Source: Atherix ibis
Lineage: Eukaryota; Arthropoda; Insecta; Diptera; Athericidae
DNA: 64,000 nt
NCBI GenBank assembly: GCA_958298945.1
Contig: OY282609.1
Span: forward strand, 67,800,220-67,864,219
Direction: 5' to 3'
The position numbers were made by a program, and so were the translations under genes. The notes beneath the pieces were generated by a model, which was not told where the DNA came from, ran no database searches, and saw only the letters and a list, made by a program, of their open reading frames with translations. Each line of letters starts with the position of its first letter. Position 1 is the first letter of the stretch. Shown here in pieces: positions 1-11,130 of the stretch.

Positions 1-375
1 ATCAATCGAGTTACATTTCCTTGTTTTTTTTTTTTAATTCATTTCAATTTAAATCAGTCAGAAACAAATGTTCTTAACGAAAAATTGAATCCATCTATTC
101 TTCACACCAAATAAACTGCGTCAACCAAACACCTGGCAACATTCGATTTTGCAACTAAGATCGCAGCACTTCCAACAATCAACCATTTTCTCTACTTTTC
201 TGTCACTCCCAATAACCCCTTTAATTACAACAGAATTAAAAAGACAAAACTCAATTGACAATAATCCTTTTCCTAATAATACTCTCTAGTTGACTTCCAA
301 AGCGGGGAAATGCATAACTGTGCACACAAATCTAACCACTCGTGTTCAGCCACGTTATACGGTGTGAACTTAATA

Positions 376-671
376 TTTAAATCATACAACATGCAGCGCC
401 ATCTATTGAAAATTTTAACTGAAGATTTGGGTAAAAGAAAGGTCTATGCGCGTTTTTTTCCACATGAATTAAATGAAGACCAAAAAAGTGAACGAATTTT
501 TGATGAAAAAACGGATTTCTCTAATCAACTACCCTCCGTATTCGCCTGTTCTATCACCATGTCTATTTCCAAAACTGAAAACCAAGATGAAAGGAGCATT
601 TTATGATGATATCCCAGCCATTAGCACATTAAAATGGCAAATAGATGGCGCTGCATGTTGTATGATTTAAA
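376..671 (+). mobile_element. internally deleted mariner element with 32-bp inverted ends
   Basis: A perfect 32-bp inverted repeat (376-407 against 640-671, core CATGCAGCGCCATCTATT) encloses about 230 bp that still encode two scraps of a mariner-type transposase. Coding remnants between inverted ends identify a deletion derivative, on its way to being a non-autonomous (MITE-like) element. The true outer boundary may lie slightly outside the perfect repeat, since similarity continues imperfectly towards position 366 and 684. No TA target duplication was assigned. A third copy of the right end sits at 991. Confidence 0.75.
409..624 (+). pseudogene. mariner transposase remnant (linker plus C-terminal motif)
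   Basis: Two pieces of a mariner transposase are joined by a large deletion. The first (about 409-500, frame 1) reads ILTEDLGKRKVYARFFPHEL, the end of the DNA-binding region and the linker seen in mariners as 'ILTE.LG..K..ARWVPH'. The second (about 488-624, frame 2) reads through PPYSPVLSPCLFPKLK, the region around the third catalytic aspartate. Most of the catalytic domain, with the first two aspartates, is gone. The third aspartate is also missing: the usual PCD-F/Y-F is reduced to PCLF. The change of frame and the missing residues mean it cannot encode an enzyme. Confidence 0.75.
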
Positions 672-768
672 AATAAGTTTGGTTATTTTTGGAGCACACT
701 GTTTACATTTGAAAGTTCAAATATACATTTTCAAGTAAAATTGTTTAAAACATTCGTAAAATTGATTT

Positions 769-990
769 TCAGTCAATATTTGTCAGCAAAAATTTGTCGC
801 AAAAAATTTGTCTATAGGAAATTTTCAATAAATAATATTTGTCAGTAAAAAAATGTGTCCGTAAAAATTTGTCAGCAACAAATGATCAGTACAAATTTGT
901 CAGCAAAAATTTGTCAGTAAAAATTTCCCAGCAAAAATTTGTCAATAAAAATTTGTCAGTAAAAAATTGTCAGAAAAATTTTTTCAGTAA
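769..990. repeat. degenerate array of CAGTAAAAATTTGT-type units
   Basis: Roughly fifteen loosely conserved units of GTCAGTAAAAATTT and GTCAGCAAAAATTT stand head to tail. The motif is the one that forms the large block at 56.77-59.03 kb. The array lies between two copies of the mini-mariner right end (640 and 991). Short open frames across it are products of the repeat. Confidence 0.85.
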
Positions 991-1063
991 AATAGATGGC
1001 GCTGCATGTTGTATGATTTAAAAATAAGTTCGGTTATTTTTATGGTACACTGTGTACACTTCT
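991..1063. repeat. second copy of the mini-mariner right end
   Basis: The 32-bp terminal sequence at 640-671 recurs exactly at 991-1022. Similarity with the DNA following the first copy continues for about 40 bp more (both run on through a GGTTATTTTT and an ACACTGT). The unit 'right end plus array' has therefore been copied with a spacing of 351 bp. Confidence 0.85.
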
Positions 1064-4000
1064 ATTTTTTGCGAAGTACTGAATTTTCCAGGCAATAAGC
1101 ATGCGTACTCATTTTAACACATTTCTTTAATGAATGTTCTTTTGAATCTGAGAGAGACAGGTTGCTTATTCGAGTTAACAATAATTTCATAATTGATATT
1201 GGAACGTTGGCGTCATTTCGATTTGTGCTAATATTTATTGACGACCAAAAGTCTTTTGTAAAATGTGAAAGTTATTTTAATTATTTTTTGGTATATAGTT
1301 TAAGGGGGGATAAGGGAAAAAATTTGTAATAATAAGGTTTGTATTGTAATCTTACGAAATAAGGAGTAAAAATTTTGTTCAACTGTTAAACGTAAGATTT
1401 TGTAAATTATCCATTAAACATTTTTTTCCCTTAAAACTGACTGAATGTAAAAAATTCATAGCTGAATTTGTTTAATTAAAACAACCCAATTTGACTAGAG
1501 ATTTTTTAACTTCTCCAATTCCTCTAAACAAATTCTTTTCTTTTGATATCGACGAATAGGCCTTAAAGAAAATTTCAAACAGGATAGTTGCAAAAATAAT
1601 ATAACCTCAAATTAGTAAAAGTATTCCTAGTGAATTTTCATTAGAAATGGGTATGTAAAATGTAGGTGAAAATTGTCTGTAAAATATTTTCAGTAGAAAC
1701 ATTTAGTAAAAAAAATATAATTTTTACTAAAAAACATTTAGTAAAAATATTTACAGTGAAGATAAAAAAGTACTATTGCATAAGAAATTATTTAGTAAAT
1801 AAATTTCTTAAAATTTATTAATTGTATTGTATAATCGGCACATCCCTGAATTGGCGTTTTAATTCATCCACCCATCCTGCGACCTCAGTAGTAGATTTGA
1901 AGTTGGCATAACTCAGGGTGATCGAAATTAAGGCTTCATAAAAACATATTATTTAAATCAAATTTATTCGATATAATTTTTAATTTCATTATTCGTTAAA
2001 CTTTAAAAATCAGCCTTATTTCGAAAGTGGAAAATTTCATTGCATCATTTGAATTATTTTGAATTATTTTATGACAAAACCTGTAGTTTAAGAACGCATT
2101 CCAAAAATTAGAAAAGCACAAATGATTGTGTGAAAAATCATTTTTAATTTAATTGGAAAAGCACAAATGATTTTTCCATACTTGTTTGGTCAAAGATTTT
2201 TAAAAAGAAAAAAAGTAACGCATCGTTGTTATTCGTTCGTTTGTATGGAAATCTGCTTTGGTCGACAGCAGCACTATACCTTTTGGAACCACGAGTATTG
2301 ATGAATCAATGAGTAAGCTTCATTAACTTGCTAGTTGACCCTATCAATGAAGTGAAGAGGAAGACTACCCACTCTGTTACATATTCTGTCCAATGCCTTT
2401 TGTACTGTGAAACTGCCTGCGTATCTACCTAACAGAGTGTCACTACTTGCCTGCTCAATAGGCTTCCTGCCTACCTCAATGGTTTCCTAACTCATTCTCT
2501 GCTACGGTTAGAAACCTTCAACTTACCTTAGTTAAACTTGTCAACCTTGAGCAGTGATTAACTAATGAACCATAAGGTGGAAATACCTCATCTAATCAGG
2601 AATGCCTTGCTAATTGTTTCTACTCACTTAACGATTTCGCTACAGACTATTGCGTACTACGAGTACTTGCTGTTTTTCCCTTCGAGTGCATCTTCGGTGG
2701 TTCGTTTTTGTTTCCAATAGTTTTTTCGTTGCATTTTATCATTCGTGTTTTATTATTGTTCATCCAGTTTTATATACAATACATTGAAAATAAAATGAAA
2801 AAAAAATCTATCGAAGAAGTTATAAAGTAATTGCAAAAATATATGCATACTCACAATGTAATATGTTCGAAATCAGACTAGTCGGTAGCAGAGCAGACCA
2901 GCTCAGTCTTTTTCTTTGGGGAGAAGCTTCCCATTCCTCGGACAGATTCAGATTCAGACGTTGATTCTGAATCAACATGGCTAGTTAGTTAGTTGTTTGG
3001 TTGAAATTCTTTTGGTTAGGCTACTACGAGTACCTCTAATCGGCCCAGGTAGCTCAACAGTTTAGCTTCGGTCTTGGTCTCCTTCTAGGCTATCTTTCAG
3101 ACCAGCTACCCCAACTCTCGACCATTTACTTAGCTGATATATAACCAGAAGAATAGCCACCGCCGAAGGAAAGAACCTTCAGAGATAAGAGGAACCGATC
3201 ATTGGAACTAGTCAATTTGCAGAGAATGAATATGTTTGCTGTTGTAGGCTTCGATATTGTCTTACAAATTTTCCTCATGTTTCAATTGAATACCTGACCT
3301 GCTCTTGCACATTGTATTTTCCTTTCATTTAAAGTTTTCTCTTCTTCTTAAGTCCCCTCCTTAAGACGATTAGCTTTTGTTTCTTGATCACCTAAAACAA
3401 TAATTTCTGTTGTTGTTTAATGTTGAAACTGGTATGGGCCAGAATCAGAAATAGTTCATTTAAATCTTCAATGCATCGAAGTTGAGTGTATATTTTTCGA
3501 TTTATACGAGTACCAACATGCATATGCACTGTCGAAAATAATCTTATTTTCACAGCAGAATACAAACTAATTTAGATGGTACACATTTCTGGGAATACTA
3601 CAAACAATTAAGTCTCTTAATAGTAACAATTTTAGCAACAGAAGTTTTCTAAAAATAACCACAAAATATGCTGCATTTCAATTGAATTTTCATATCAAGA
3701 CGAGGACATCAATTGTCTATGCAATCAAGAAATAAATTATTAAAAATTTTCCTTCATTTATTCATTGGCAAAAAATTTATATAATTTCTGAGGAAATGCA
3801 AAAACAAACAAACAAATCATGAGAGACTATTTTTTAAGATATTTTTTGTTTGTGTTTATAGTCGTAGAGAAAATTCAGTAGGGGGGAAGGTGGTTGCCTC
3901 GTCATGTATAATTACTGATTCGCGTCGAACCGAACAGTTCTATTTATATATACACATAGAAGGAGACTCCAGGTTTTCGGGAGACCCAGTTGGCATTATA

Positions 4001-4087
4001 GTCGAATACACTCGATTCGGAATTATTTTTTATACTTTTTCTTATGGTAATCGCCTTAACTTGTCATTTTTACGTTAGCTAAAAATT
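1064..4087. other. non-coding A+T-rich DNA
   Basis: No gene was recognised. Weak CAGTAAA-type repeats occur at about 1669-1765. A patch at 2220-3250 is less A+T-rich but has stops in all frames and no recognisable motif. A short local duplication (GAAAAGCACAAATGATT) occurs at 2112 and 2156. Confidence 0.6.
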
Positions 4088-4134
4088 GTGGTAGTGGTTT
4101 ATATGGTAAATCAATGCCATAAACACTACACCAC
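4088..4134. other. imperfect hairpin
   Basis: GTGGTAGTGGTTTATATGG pairs with CCATAAACACTACACCAC through about 16 base pairs with three small bulges and a loop of roughly ten bases. The stem is too short for a typical animal microRNA precursor. Function unknown. Confidence 0.35.
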
Positions 4135-4599
4135 GTACTAGGGAATCCCCTTTGGCAGAGCTATCGAAAATTACTTCCAATTCTAAGCCCCATTAGAATT
4201 AAGTCTAGAAATCATTTAAATGTCATATGCGTGGTGTTTTATGAATCCATGGTCCATGCACGTTTTAACTTAGCTACAAATTAATAAATTTATTAGAAGA
4301 TTTTCAGGCTGATTAACATGGCACAACACATAATGTTTTTGTATGCACAGTTGCCAATGATCATAAAATTTCACGATACGTTGCCGATCCCTGTCAAAAT
4401 ATGTCATGAAACTCATTAAAAAAAAATTAAATATCAAAATATCTTGTCATCTTGTTTTCGGAAGATTATGTTTTCACAAGATTTTATGACAGTTTAAAGG
4501 AAAATTAAATTTGACTAAACCAAATCCTAAATAAGAGAAATTTTAATAGCTTCAGAAAAATTAAGACATTTTTGCAGAATCTTTTTTTAATGAAAATGT

Positions 4600-4725
4600 T
4601 TACTGCCAAATTTTTACTGACAAATTTTTACTGACAAACTTTAGCTGACAAATTTTAACTGATAAATATGGTCTAAAAATTTTTTTACAGACAATTTTTA
4701 CTGGAAATTTTCAATAAATTTTTTT
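4600..4725. repeat. degenerate array, inverted orientation (TTTTTACTGACAAA)
   Basis: Five to seven imperfect units of TTTTTACTGACAAA appear head to tail. This is the reverse complement of the CAGTAAAAATTT motif found at 769-990 and 56.77-59.03 kb. Confidence 0.8.
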
Positions 4726-7009
4726 AAAAAGTTGTTTTTGATTAATATTTCCTATAGTAAATATATTTATGAGATTTCAGAATATTTGTTAATATATTTT
4801 GTGTAGCTTGTTAAGAAGCATTCAAACTAAAACCACAAAATGGCATCAATGGGGAGAGGTTGCTATTTAAATTGATTCGTTTATAAATATTCCTAGGCTT
4901 TTATCATCGTACATAACATCTTCATTGTTTTGTTTGCAAACCTAGCATGGATATGTGAATAGTTATAGGCGTTTCGATCCACTAGTGTCTCCCATAGTAA
5001 AATGTATAAATCAAGTCTTATACGAATAATATCGAGATATCTGAGCACCAGTGTAGTTGTACATAAGAATAAATGGAGTCATAAATGGGTAAATGGGGGT
5101 GTACATCCGACTTGAAACACTCGTTTTCATCTTGGTCTATAATATGGTAGACAAAACTATCTTTTTACCCGTTTTTATTGTAGTCGAACTTGCACTTTGG
5201 ATAGGGAAATATCTGCTTATGTAAGATGCTACTAACTACACAATGATATGAACAGAAATCTTATCTACTCACCCTATCCTTTTATTAGTAGAATATTCAT
5301 AAATAATCAAACATGGCGTTCCATGTAAACAATCATAAATATGAGCTTTCTTGTACATACTTATTACAGAGTAGAATAAGTTCTTTCTAGTATGTGCTCG
5401 TATATTCATAAATCCGTATGCTCGTATGAGCTCCTTCCTATGTACACTTGAGTATATAAAACTCTGTACAGAAAATCTTTTAAATCGTCAAACTCCCCTT
5501 TAAATCCTCTTCTATTCTGTCAGCCATAAGACGTGGAGATTTGTTTAGCGAATTCCCCCTTCCTTAGCATAAATTTACGTTTTGAGAAAATTCTTCGTTA
5601 ATAAATTTATTAATGCGATCTTATCTTCTGATACAATTTCTTCAAGGTTTTCATTTTTCCTTCGCATAGTAAATTATTGCTGTAGTTGGGGCTTTTGTTG
5701 TTGTTGTTGTCGCTGCTGATGTTGCTAATGTTGATGTTTAGGTTGATGATATTGCTACTTGGCTGTTCACTTATTCCTTAGTAGTTACGAACTTTCATGC
5801 TCTTATTTATTTCTGGTTCGATTATATTTTCTTTTTTACTTTTCATTATTTTCAATGTTTTTTTTTACGTTAAATTTTGTATTGTATTTTATTTTATACA
5901 ACTGAACAGAATATTCATTTTATATTCTTCTACGAGTATATTGAACTGCTTGCCATGGCATTTATTTCTTAGTACGGATGCGTATAATTCAGCATGTAAT
6001 CATAGTCGTACAAGTAGGCATATTCAGTACAATTTAGTATGAGTTTCGTTTGGTAGGAATGGTTCTTTTTTCGTATCTTAGATGGTAGAGAGTCACCTTA
6101 TAAAATACGCCAACTAAGATAACATCCATATTTGTGTATACTATTCATTTTAATTAAAATAAAAAAAAATTCAAAATATTCAAAGATTCAAAAAAAGGGA
6201 AAAAAACTTTAGGGGAGACGGAAAAAACACCGTAGAAATAAACAAAAGGAAAGAAATCTCTCCTTTTCGCATGAAACGTGTCTCCGGGTATGAAATTTTT
6301 ACCTTCCCATATCATGTTTACTTAGGCATATAAATAGTGGTCCATAATGGGTATATTCGATTGTATGTATATATTATCTGCTAATGATATGAGAGCATGT
6401 ATGCAAAATAAGAAAATTGATTGTGGGACTTTGTGGCGTCTTAGGGTACCCCGCTTTAATTGAAGGAGGTACAAACGGATTATCAGAAGACAGTCTCAAT
6501 TTACGATTTGCAAATGCACAGTACTCAAAGATGATGACGACGATGATGAGGATAATGATGTCAATCGTCTAAAGACTTTTAACGATCCATCTAGAGATCA
6601 ATCGATAGCTTCTTGTCGACTACGGCGACAGCCACAATAATAATGATTGGACGTAAAAGATAACATCACAAAATGCAGGAAACATTTTGTACGCAACATA
6701 AGAAAATGTTTACTCGAATAAAAATTGCGTCCATAATAACATAACACAAATGCCAAATAGAAGGGAACATTTGATTTTCAAGTACAATAAATTAAGAAAA
6801 TTATTTTTTATAAAATATAACTTTTTCAACAAAAAAAAATCCATCAATTAATTTTACTATACTAAATTAAATATTTTAATCTAAAGCATGTATTGTATTG
6901 AAAATACCAATAAAGAGTAACACGAAAATTTCAATTTCTCGACAATTTTTCCCGGATAATTTTACTTGTTTCGAAAATCATATCAAACATTCTTTCCTAA
7001 AATTTTATA
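4726..7009. other. non-coding A+T-rich DNA with two microsatellites
   Basis: No gene was recognised. A (TTG/CTG)-rich stretch lies at about 5695-5755 and a (GAT/GAC)-rich stretch at about 6530-6560. Neither sits in a long reading frame. Confidence 0.6.
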
Positions 7010-7330
7010 AAAAATTTTCAGTGAAAACTTTTCAAACAGATTTTTATTAAAATAAATTAATAAAAAAATTTTCACAGCAACATTTTACAAAAAAAGTTTA
7101 CTGCAAAATTTTACAAAAAATGTTTACTGCAAAATTTTACAAAAAATGTTTATTGCAAAATTTTACAAAAAATGTTCACTGCAAAATTTTACAAAAAATT
7201 TTCATTGCAAAATTTTATAATACAAAAACTGTTCACTGCAAAATTTTACAAAAAATGTTTACTGCAAAAATTTTACAGAAACTTTTTACTTCAAAATTTT
7301 ACAGAAAATTTTACAGAAATTTGATTTTAT
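7010..7330. repeat. tandem array with a 25-bp unit
   Basis: Eight to ten units of AAAATGTTTACTGCAAAATT TTAC, period about 25 bp, stand in tandem. The unit combines TTTACTG (the inverted form of the dispersed motif) with AAAATTTTACA. A lysine/phenylalanine-rich open frame across it (about 7120-7330) is a by-product of a period that is nearly in phase, not a gene. Confidence 0.85.
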
Positions 7331-9512
7331 TTATTGCGGAAGTATGGCACTACAATATGCATAAAATATTTATGATACTATTAGGATTTTTCTTCAACTT
7401 TGGGTAGAGCCTTTTGATAAGTATATAAGATAGAGTATAGAAAACTGACGAATATAATGGAAATGGTTTCAGTACAGACATTTAAGAACGATGCATAACA
7501 ATCTTAACAGCATCGAACCTCTCGAACCTTGCGTTCAATTCATCTAAACTAACATAAATTGATGGTTTGATGTTGGTTCGTATGCAAAAATTTTACCATT
7601 TCATGAGTAAAAAGCTGAATTACAAGATATTTTATGAATGCCGTGGTGATAAACGTTTGACATAAGACGGACTTTTCAATTCATACTACTTGACTGTTGG
7701 GAAAGGTGAGTTAGCACTTTGAAGCCGATGGCGATTCATTTCACTTGCCAACATGTCCACTTCGAGTAGGATCAGGTGAGGTTCTACTAAATTCATGACA
7801 ATTCACTAGTATTTGTTTATGGGTATGAAAGATTTGTAAATTTTAAAATGCAATCAAATAGAAAAATACAAGGTGGTGTCATCGATAAGTGTCGAAATGG
7901 GAGAGACCACATATAAAAATAGTATCCAGAAAAAAAGTTGCATTTTTCTGACAATACTTCACCAATAAAGATGGATTATTAGGAAAGGTTCCACTCCACT
8001 GATATATATTTAATAAGGTCCTTAAACCGGGAAAATTTTAAATAATTTTTATATAAAGAGAAATTCTTGATTTAGGCTAATTAATTAATTCTAGTATCTT
8101 TAAATAGTCATAAGAGACAATTTCTCAAATCACGATTGAATCTTTTCTGTTGGAGTAAAATCGTGATTATAATGAAAGTACAAGTCTTTGAATTCGCTGT
8201 AAATGTTATTCATCAGTTATTATTCTAGGATAAAAATCGATCTAAGATGAACTTTCGAAGAGCATTGAAGTAAATGAATCGGGCCAACTAACATGACGAA
8301 CAAGCCTACGAATAACGCAAATTCAGAATAAAATGGAAAATGTCGGATTGAATATGTTCAGAAAAATTCTTATACAAAAGTCTTGAGCGAAAATTTTTTT
8401 TGTACGAGAAATGTAAGGAAATTTTTCGCTAAAGAACATTCTAAATGAACGCACATTTCGCGATTATTGTACTTACGAGTATATTGAAGAACAAGGGGAG
8501 TGCTGGCCTACCTGTCTTGTTTTGTAGGCTCTACGGATGGTGGCGGTGGATGATCGTTTTTGGCATAAGGTCTTTGGAAGACAAGATATGGTGAACGGTG
8601 ATGGTAGACGATGGCGGATGGTCGATCGATGGCGGATGGTTGGCAATGGATAGTAAACAGATTACGGATGGTAGGCATGCACAGATTGTTGGGCTTGGTT
8701 GGCTGGGCTCACTGGCTAGCTGGTTCGACTTTATCATTCTGATGAGATGGCGAATAGAGAGTGAGTGAGCGGATGGCATAAAATTATGGGTAATAAATAT
8801 TTGTCCATTTTTTTGCGGTTTTGGTTGATTTTTCATTTTAATTTTATTGAACATGGCACTGAAACATCGAAGTTGGTTGAAGAAATGGAAATTTCAACCA
8901 ATAAAACTGAAGAAGAAGTGATTTCGGCCATTGCATCAACAACGATACACCGCGGTTGTCGTCATTGCCGCCGCCATCGGGACCAACCCGACCATAAGTG
9001 TACCGATATGTACATATTGCATAGATGATCGGTTGTCCTTGTTTAACAATATCTGGTCATATACATATATGGGCTCGATTAGGAAAGTACAGGCCGGGAT
9101 TTATCAGGAGGGGACACGAACATGTAACATGGAGCACAACTTTTGTTGTTTGTCGTTTGTTATTCATCGTTTCGTTATGAGAGAGTTTGTACAGGTTCCT
9201 GAAGATAAAGGCAGAACAATAACCAATATTAGCTTATTAGTTATTCATTTATTCCAAAGTAATACAAGAAGGAGTACAAAATCAGAAAAGTAGTCTGAAA
9301 TGGCAGTGCGCTGGCGGCCCGGCGATGAATACACATTACTACCTACAGTGATGGAAACGATTATTATTATTATTAGGAGGAGGGCACAGACTTAGTTGCC
9401 TACAGCCACAATAGCATCAGCAATAGTACTTGAAGGAGCACCAATGATAACAGGGACCACACCACCATGTTGGGGGAATGGGTCTCTTATACCTATACAA
9501 TAAATAAATTAC
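7331..9512. other. non-coding DNA with GGATGGTGG-rich patch
   Basis: No gene was recognised. Between about 8530 and 8710 the sequence is a loose series of GATGGT and GGATGG words, which gives a low-complexity Pro/Ser/His open frame on the minus strand that I do not count as coding. 8880-9350 is richer in G+C than its surroundings, with no identifiable product. Confidence 0.5.
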
Positions 9513-9695
9513 CGTGGCATTGTGCAAGGCCATGAAATATTCTTGCGGAAAGTTTTCGGTGGAGCCAAGCATTTTGTTTATTTGTACGCGCATGTACAGA
9601 GATGATGGCACAATCTTAAGAAGCCTCAAGTATTCCTCGTTTTCACTAGATTTTGTCGGCAAACCTGCTTCAGGAACAGGCAAATCAAAACATGC
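9513..9695 (-). CDS. candidate internal exon, product unknown
   Basis: Read on the minus strand, 183 bp (61 codons) are open and clearly richer in G+C than the surroundings. The peptide is varied, amphipathic and not low-complexity: it begins ACFDLPVPEAGLPTK, continues through NEEYLRLLKIVPSSLYMRVQ and ends YFMALHNAT. The stretch is bounded by an AG preceded by a TG-rich tract on the 5' side (ACGAG before position 9695) and by GTAATT on the 3' side (after 9513), so it could be a symmetrical phase-0 exon. I do not recognise the protein and found no neighbouring exon. The acceptor is GAG rather than the usual YAG. Several open frames of about 100 codons are expected by chance in a window of this size and composition, so this stays a hypothesis. 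Confidence 0.3.
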
Positions 9696-9716
9696 CTCGT
9701 AAATGATTATAAATGC

Positions 9717-9738
9717 ACATACACACACACACACATGT
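9717..9738. repeat. (AC)n microsatellite
   Basis: About nine AC dinucleotides stand in a row. On the minus strand this is the TG-rich tract just upstream of the candidate exon. Confidence 0.85.
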
Positions 9739-11035
9739 GGAAACAAGCATATAAACTATTACCAAAAGGGAGAAGATATGATATCCATAAATCTCTTTAA
9801 TAACCAATCGCATGTTAGAAATGCAAATTGCTCATGTCATGTGCCCCCTCGTAAAATATGCATGCTTTGAGGTTAACATAAATGCGCAACAGCAATGGCA
9901 ACATAGTGCGGACGTACTTGCACTTGGCCATAGAAAGAGTAGAGTAATAGTTAGATTGAGCACTAGCTATGTAAGTAATAGAGTATAGTAGGCTGAGTAG
10001 CTGTAAAATCCAAGGTACATACTACGTATCAAAATTACCTTATTTAGGCTCACATGCATACCTAGTCCAAAAGTTTACTGGACGGCTTAGCACAGTGCCT
10101 ATTGATATGAAGATAATTGTATAGTAAAAATATTTTTCCTTATGATGTAAAACGCTTTCGAAAGATACAGAAAATATGTCAGCATAAATAGACACAGTCC
10201 AGTTGTCCAAGCATACCCATAGTAGCAGAAGCTAAATTGTTGCAACCGATTAATATGTGGGCGCAAAATTATCAAATGCACATTTAATGCTTTGAATAAC
10301 TTTGAATTCTTTTATATAATTAATTGTAAGATAATAAAGATTTTCAATTTAAGCTTTCGTAGAAGTAAAAATAAATAAATATACTATGAACGCGATAAAA
10401 CAATAAAAAACAAAGAAAGAGTAATAAAACTGTTCGGGTTCGCAACAAATCATTTCAAAAATATTGTTTCATGAGACATGAACTTATAATTTTAGTACAA
10501 CTGCATTAACAAGTACCACTTTATTATAGCTTATAGAAGAGCGAAAGATAGAGTAAATTTTTTTTAAGGAAATTCATATTAAGACCCCAATACTATAGTA
10601 ATTGTCACTCTAGTAATAAAAACATCTTCTCAGAATTCGGCATGGTCATACTGGCCTTACTCAAGATTTCCTCTTCGATAAGCAGCCTCATTCTTCATGT
10701 GGTGTTCAAAAAATGACACTTAATGCAATAGGAATCCTTCGATTGTACAACTGCCAGACCCAACAAATCTTTTTTCGATTCCTCTATTTAAATTACTAAA
10801 ATAATCTACTTATACTTCATAAATTTAACTACTTATTCTTTCTTTAAATTTACTTATTATCAATAAGAAAAGCTTAATAAGGAAAGCTGGAAATTCCAAC
10901 CTACTCGTAACACGATGTCATCAAATGGCCCCTCATGATCGTATAGCTATAAAGTCTTTAATAAAGATCTTATATGCAAACAAACAAATAAATATAAATA
11001 AGTTTAGTGTAAATTTTATCTGAATATTTTTACTT
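9739..11035. other. non-coding A+T-rich DNA
   Basis: No gene was recognised. On the minus strand around 10030-10250 two overlapping frames stay open for about 60 codons, one of them hydrophobic. Neither resembles a known family and neither can be preferred over the other. Confidence 0.5.
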
Positions 11036-11130
11036 AACATTTTTTCTGAAAATTTTTTCTGAAAATTTTTACTAAACCTTTTTTTTTAAAATTTTTACCG
11101 AAAATTTTTATCGGAAAAGTTTTAATTAGA
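11036..11130. repeat. degenerate array, inverted orientation (TTTTTACTGAAAA type)
   Basis: About six degraded units of AAATTTTTTCTGAAAATTTTTAC in the ACTG orientation, the same motif family as the other small arrays. Confidence 0.7.

Noticed and set aside
4088..4134. microRNA precursor
   Set aside because: About 16 base pairs with bulges and a tiny loop is too short for a canonical precursor.
7120..7407. Lys/Phe-rich open frame of 95 codons
   Set aside because: It translates the 25-bp tandem array; the frame stays open only because stops happen to be absent from the unit in that phase.
8531..8854. Minus-strand frame rich in Pro, Ser, His and Ile
   Set aside because: It reflects GATGG-type low-complexity DNA; no domain, and length is compatible with chance.
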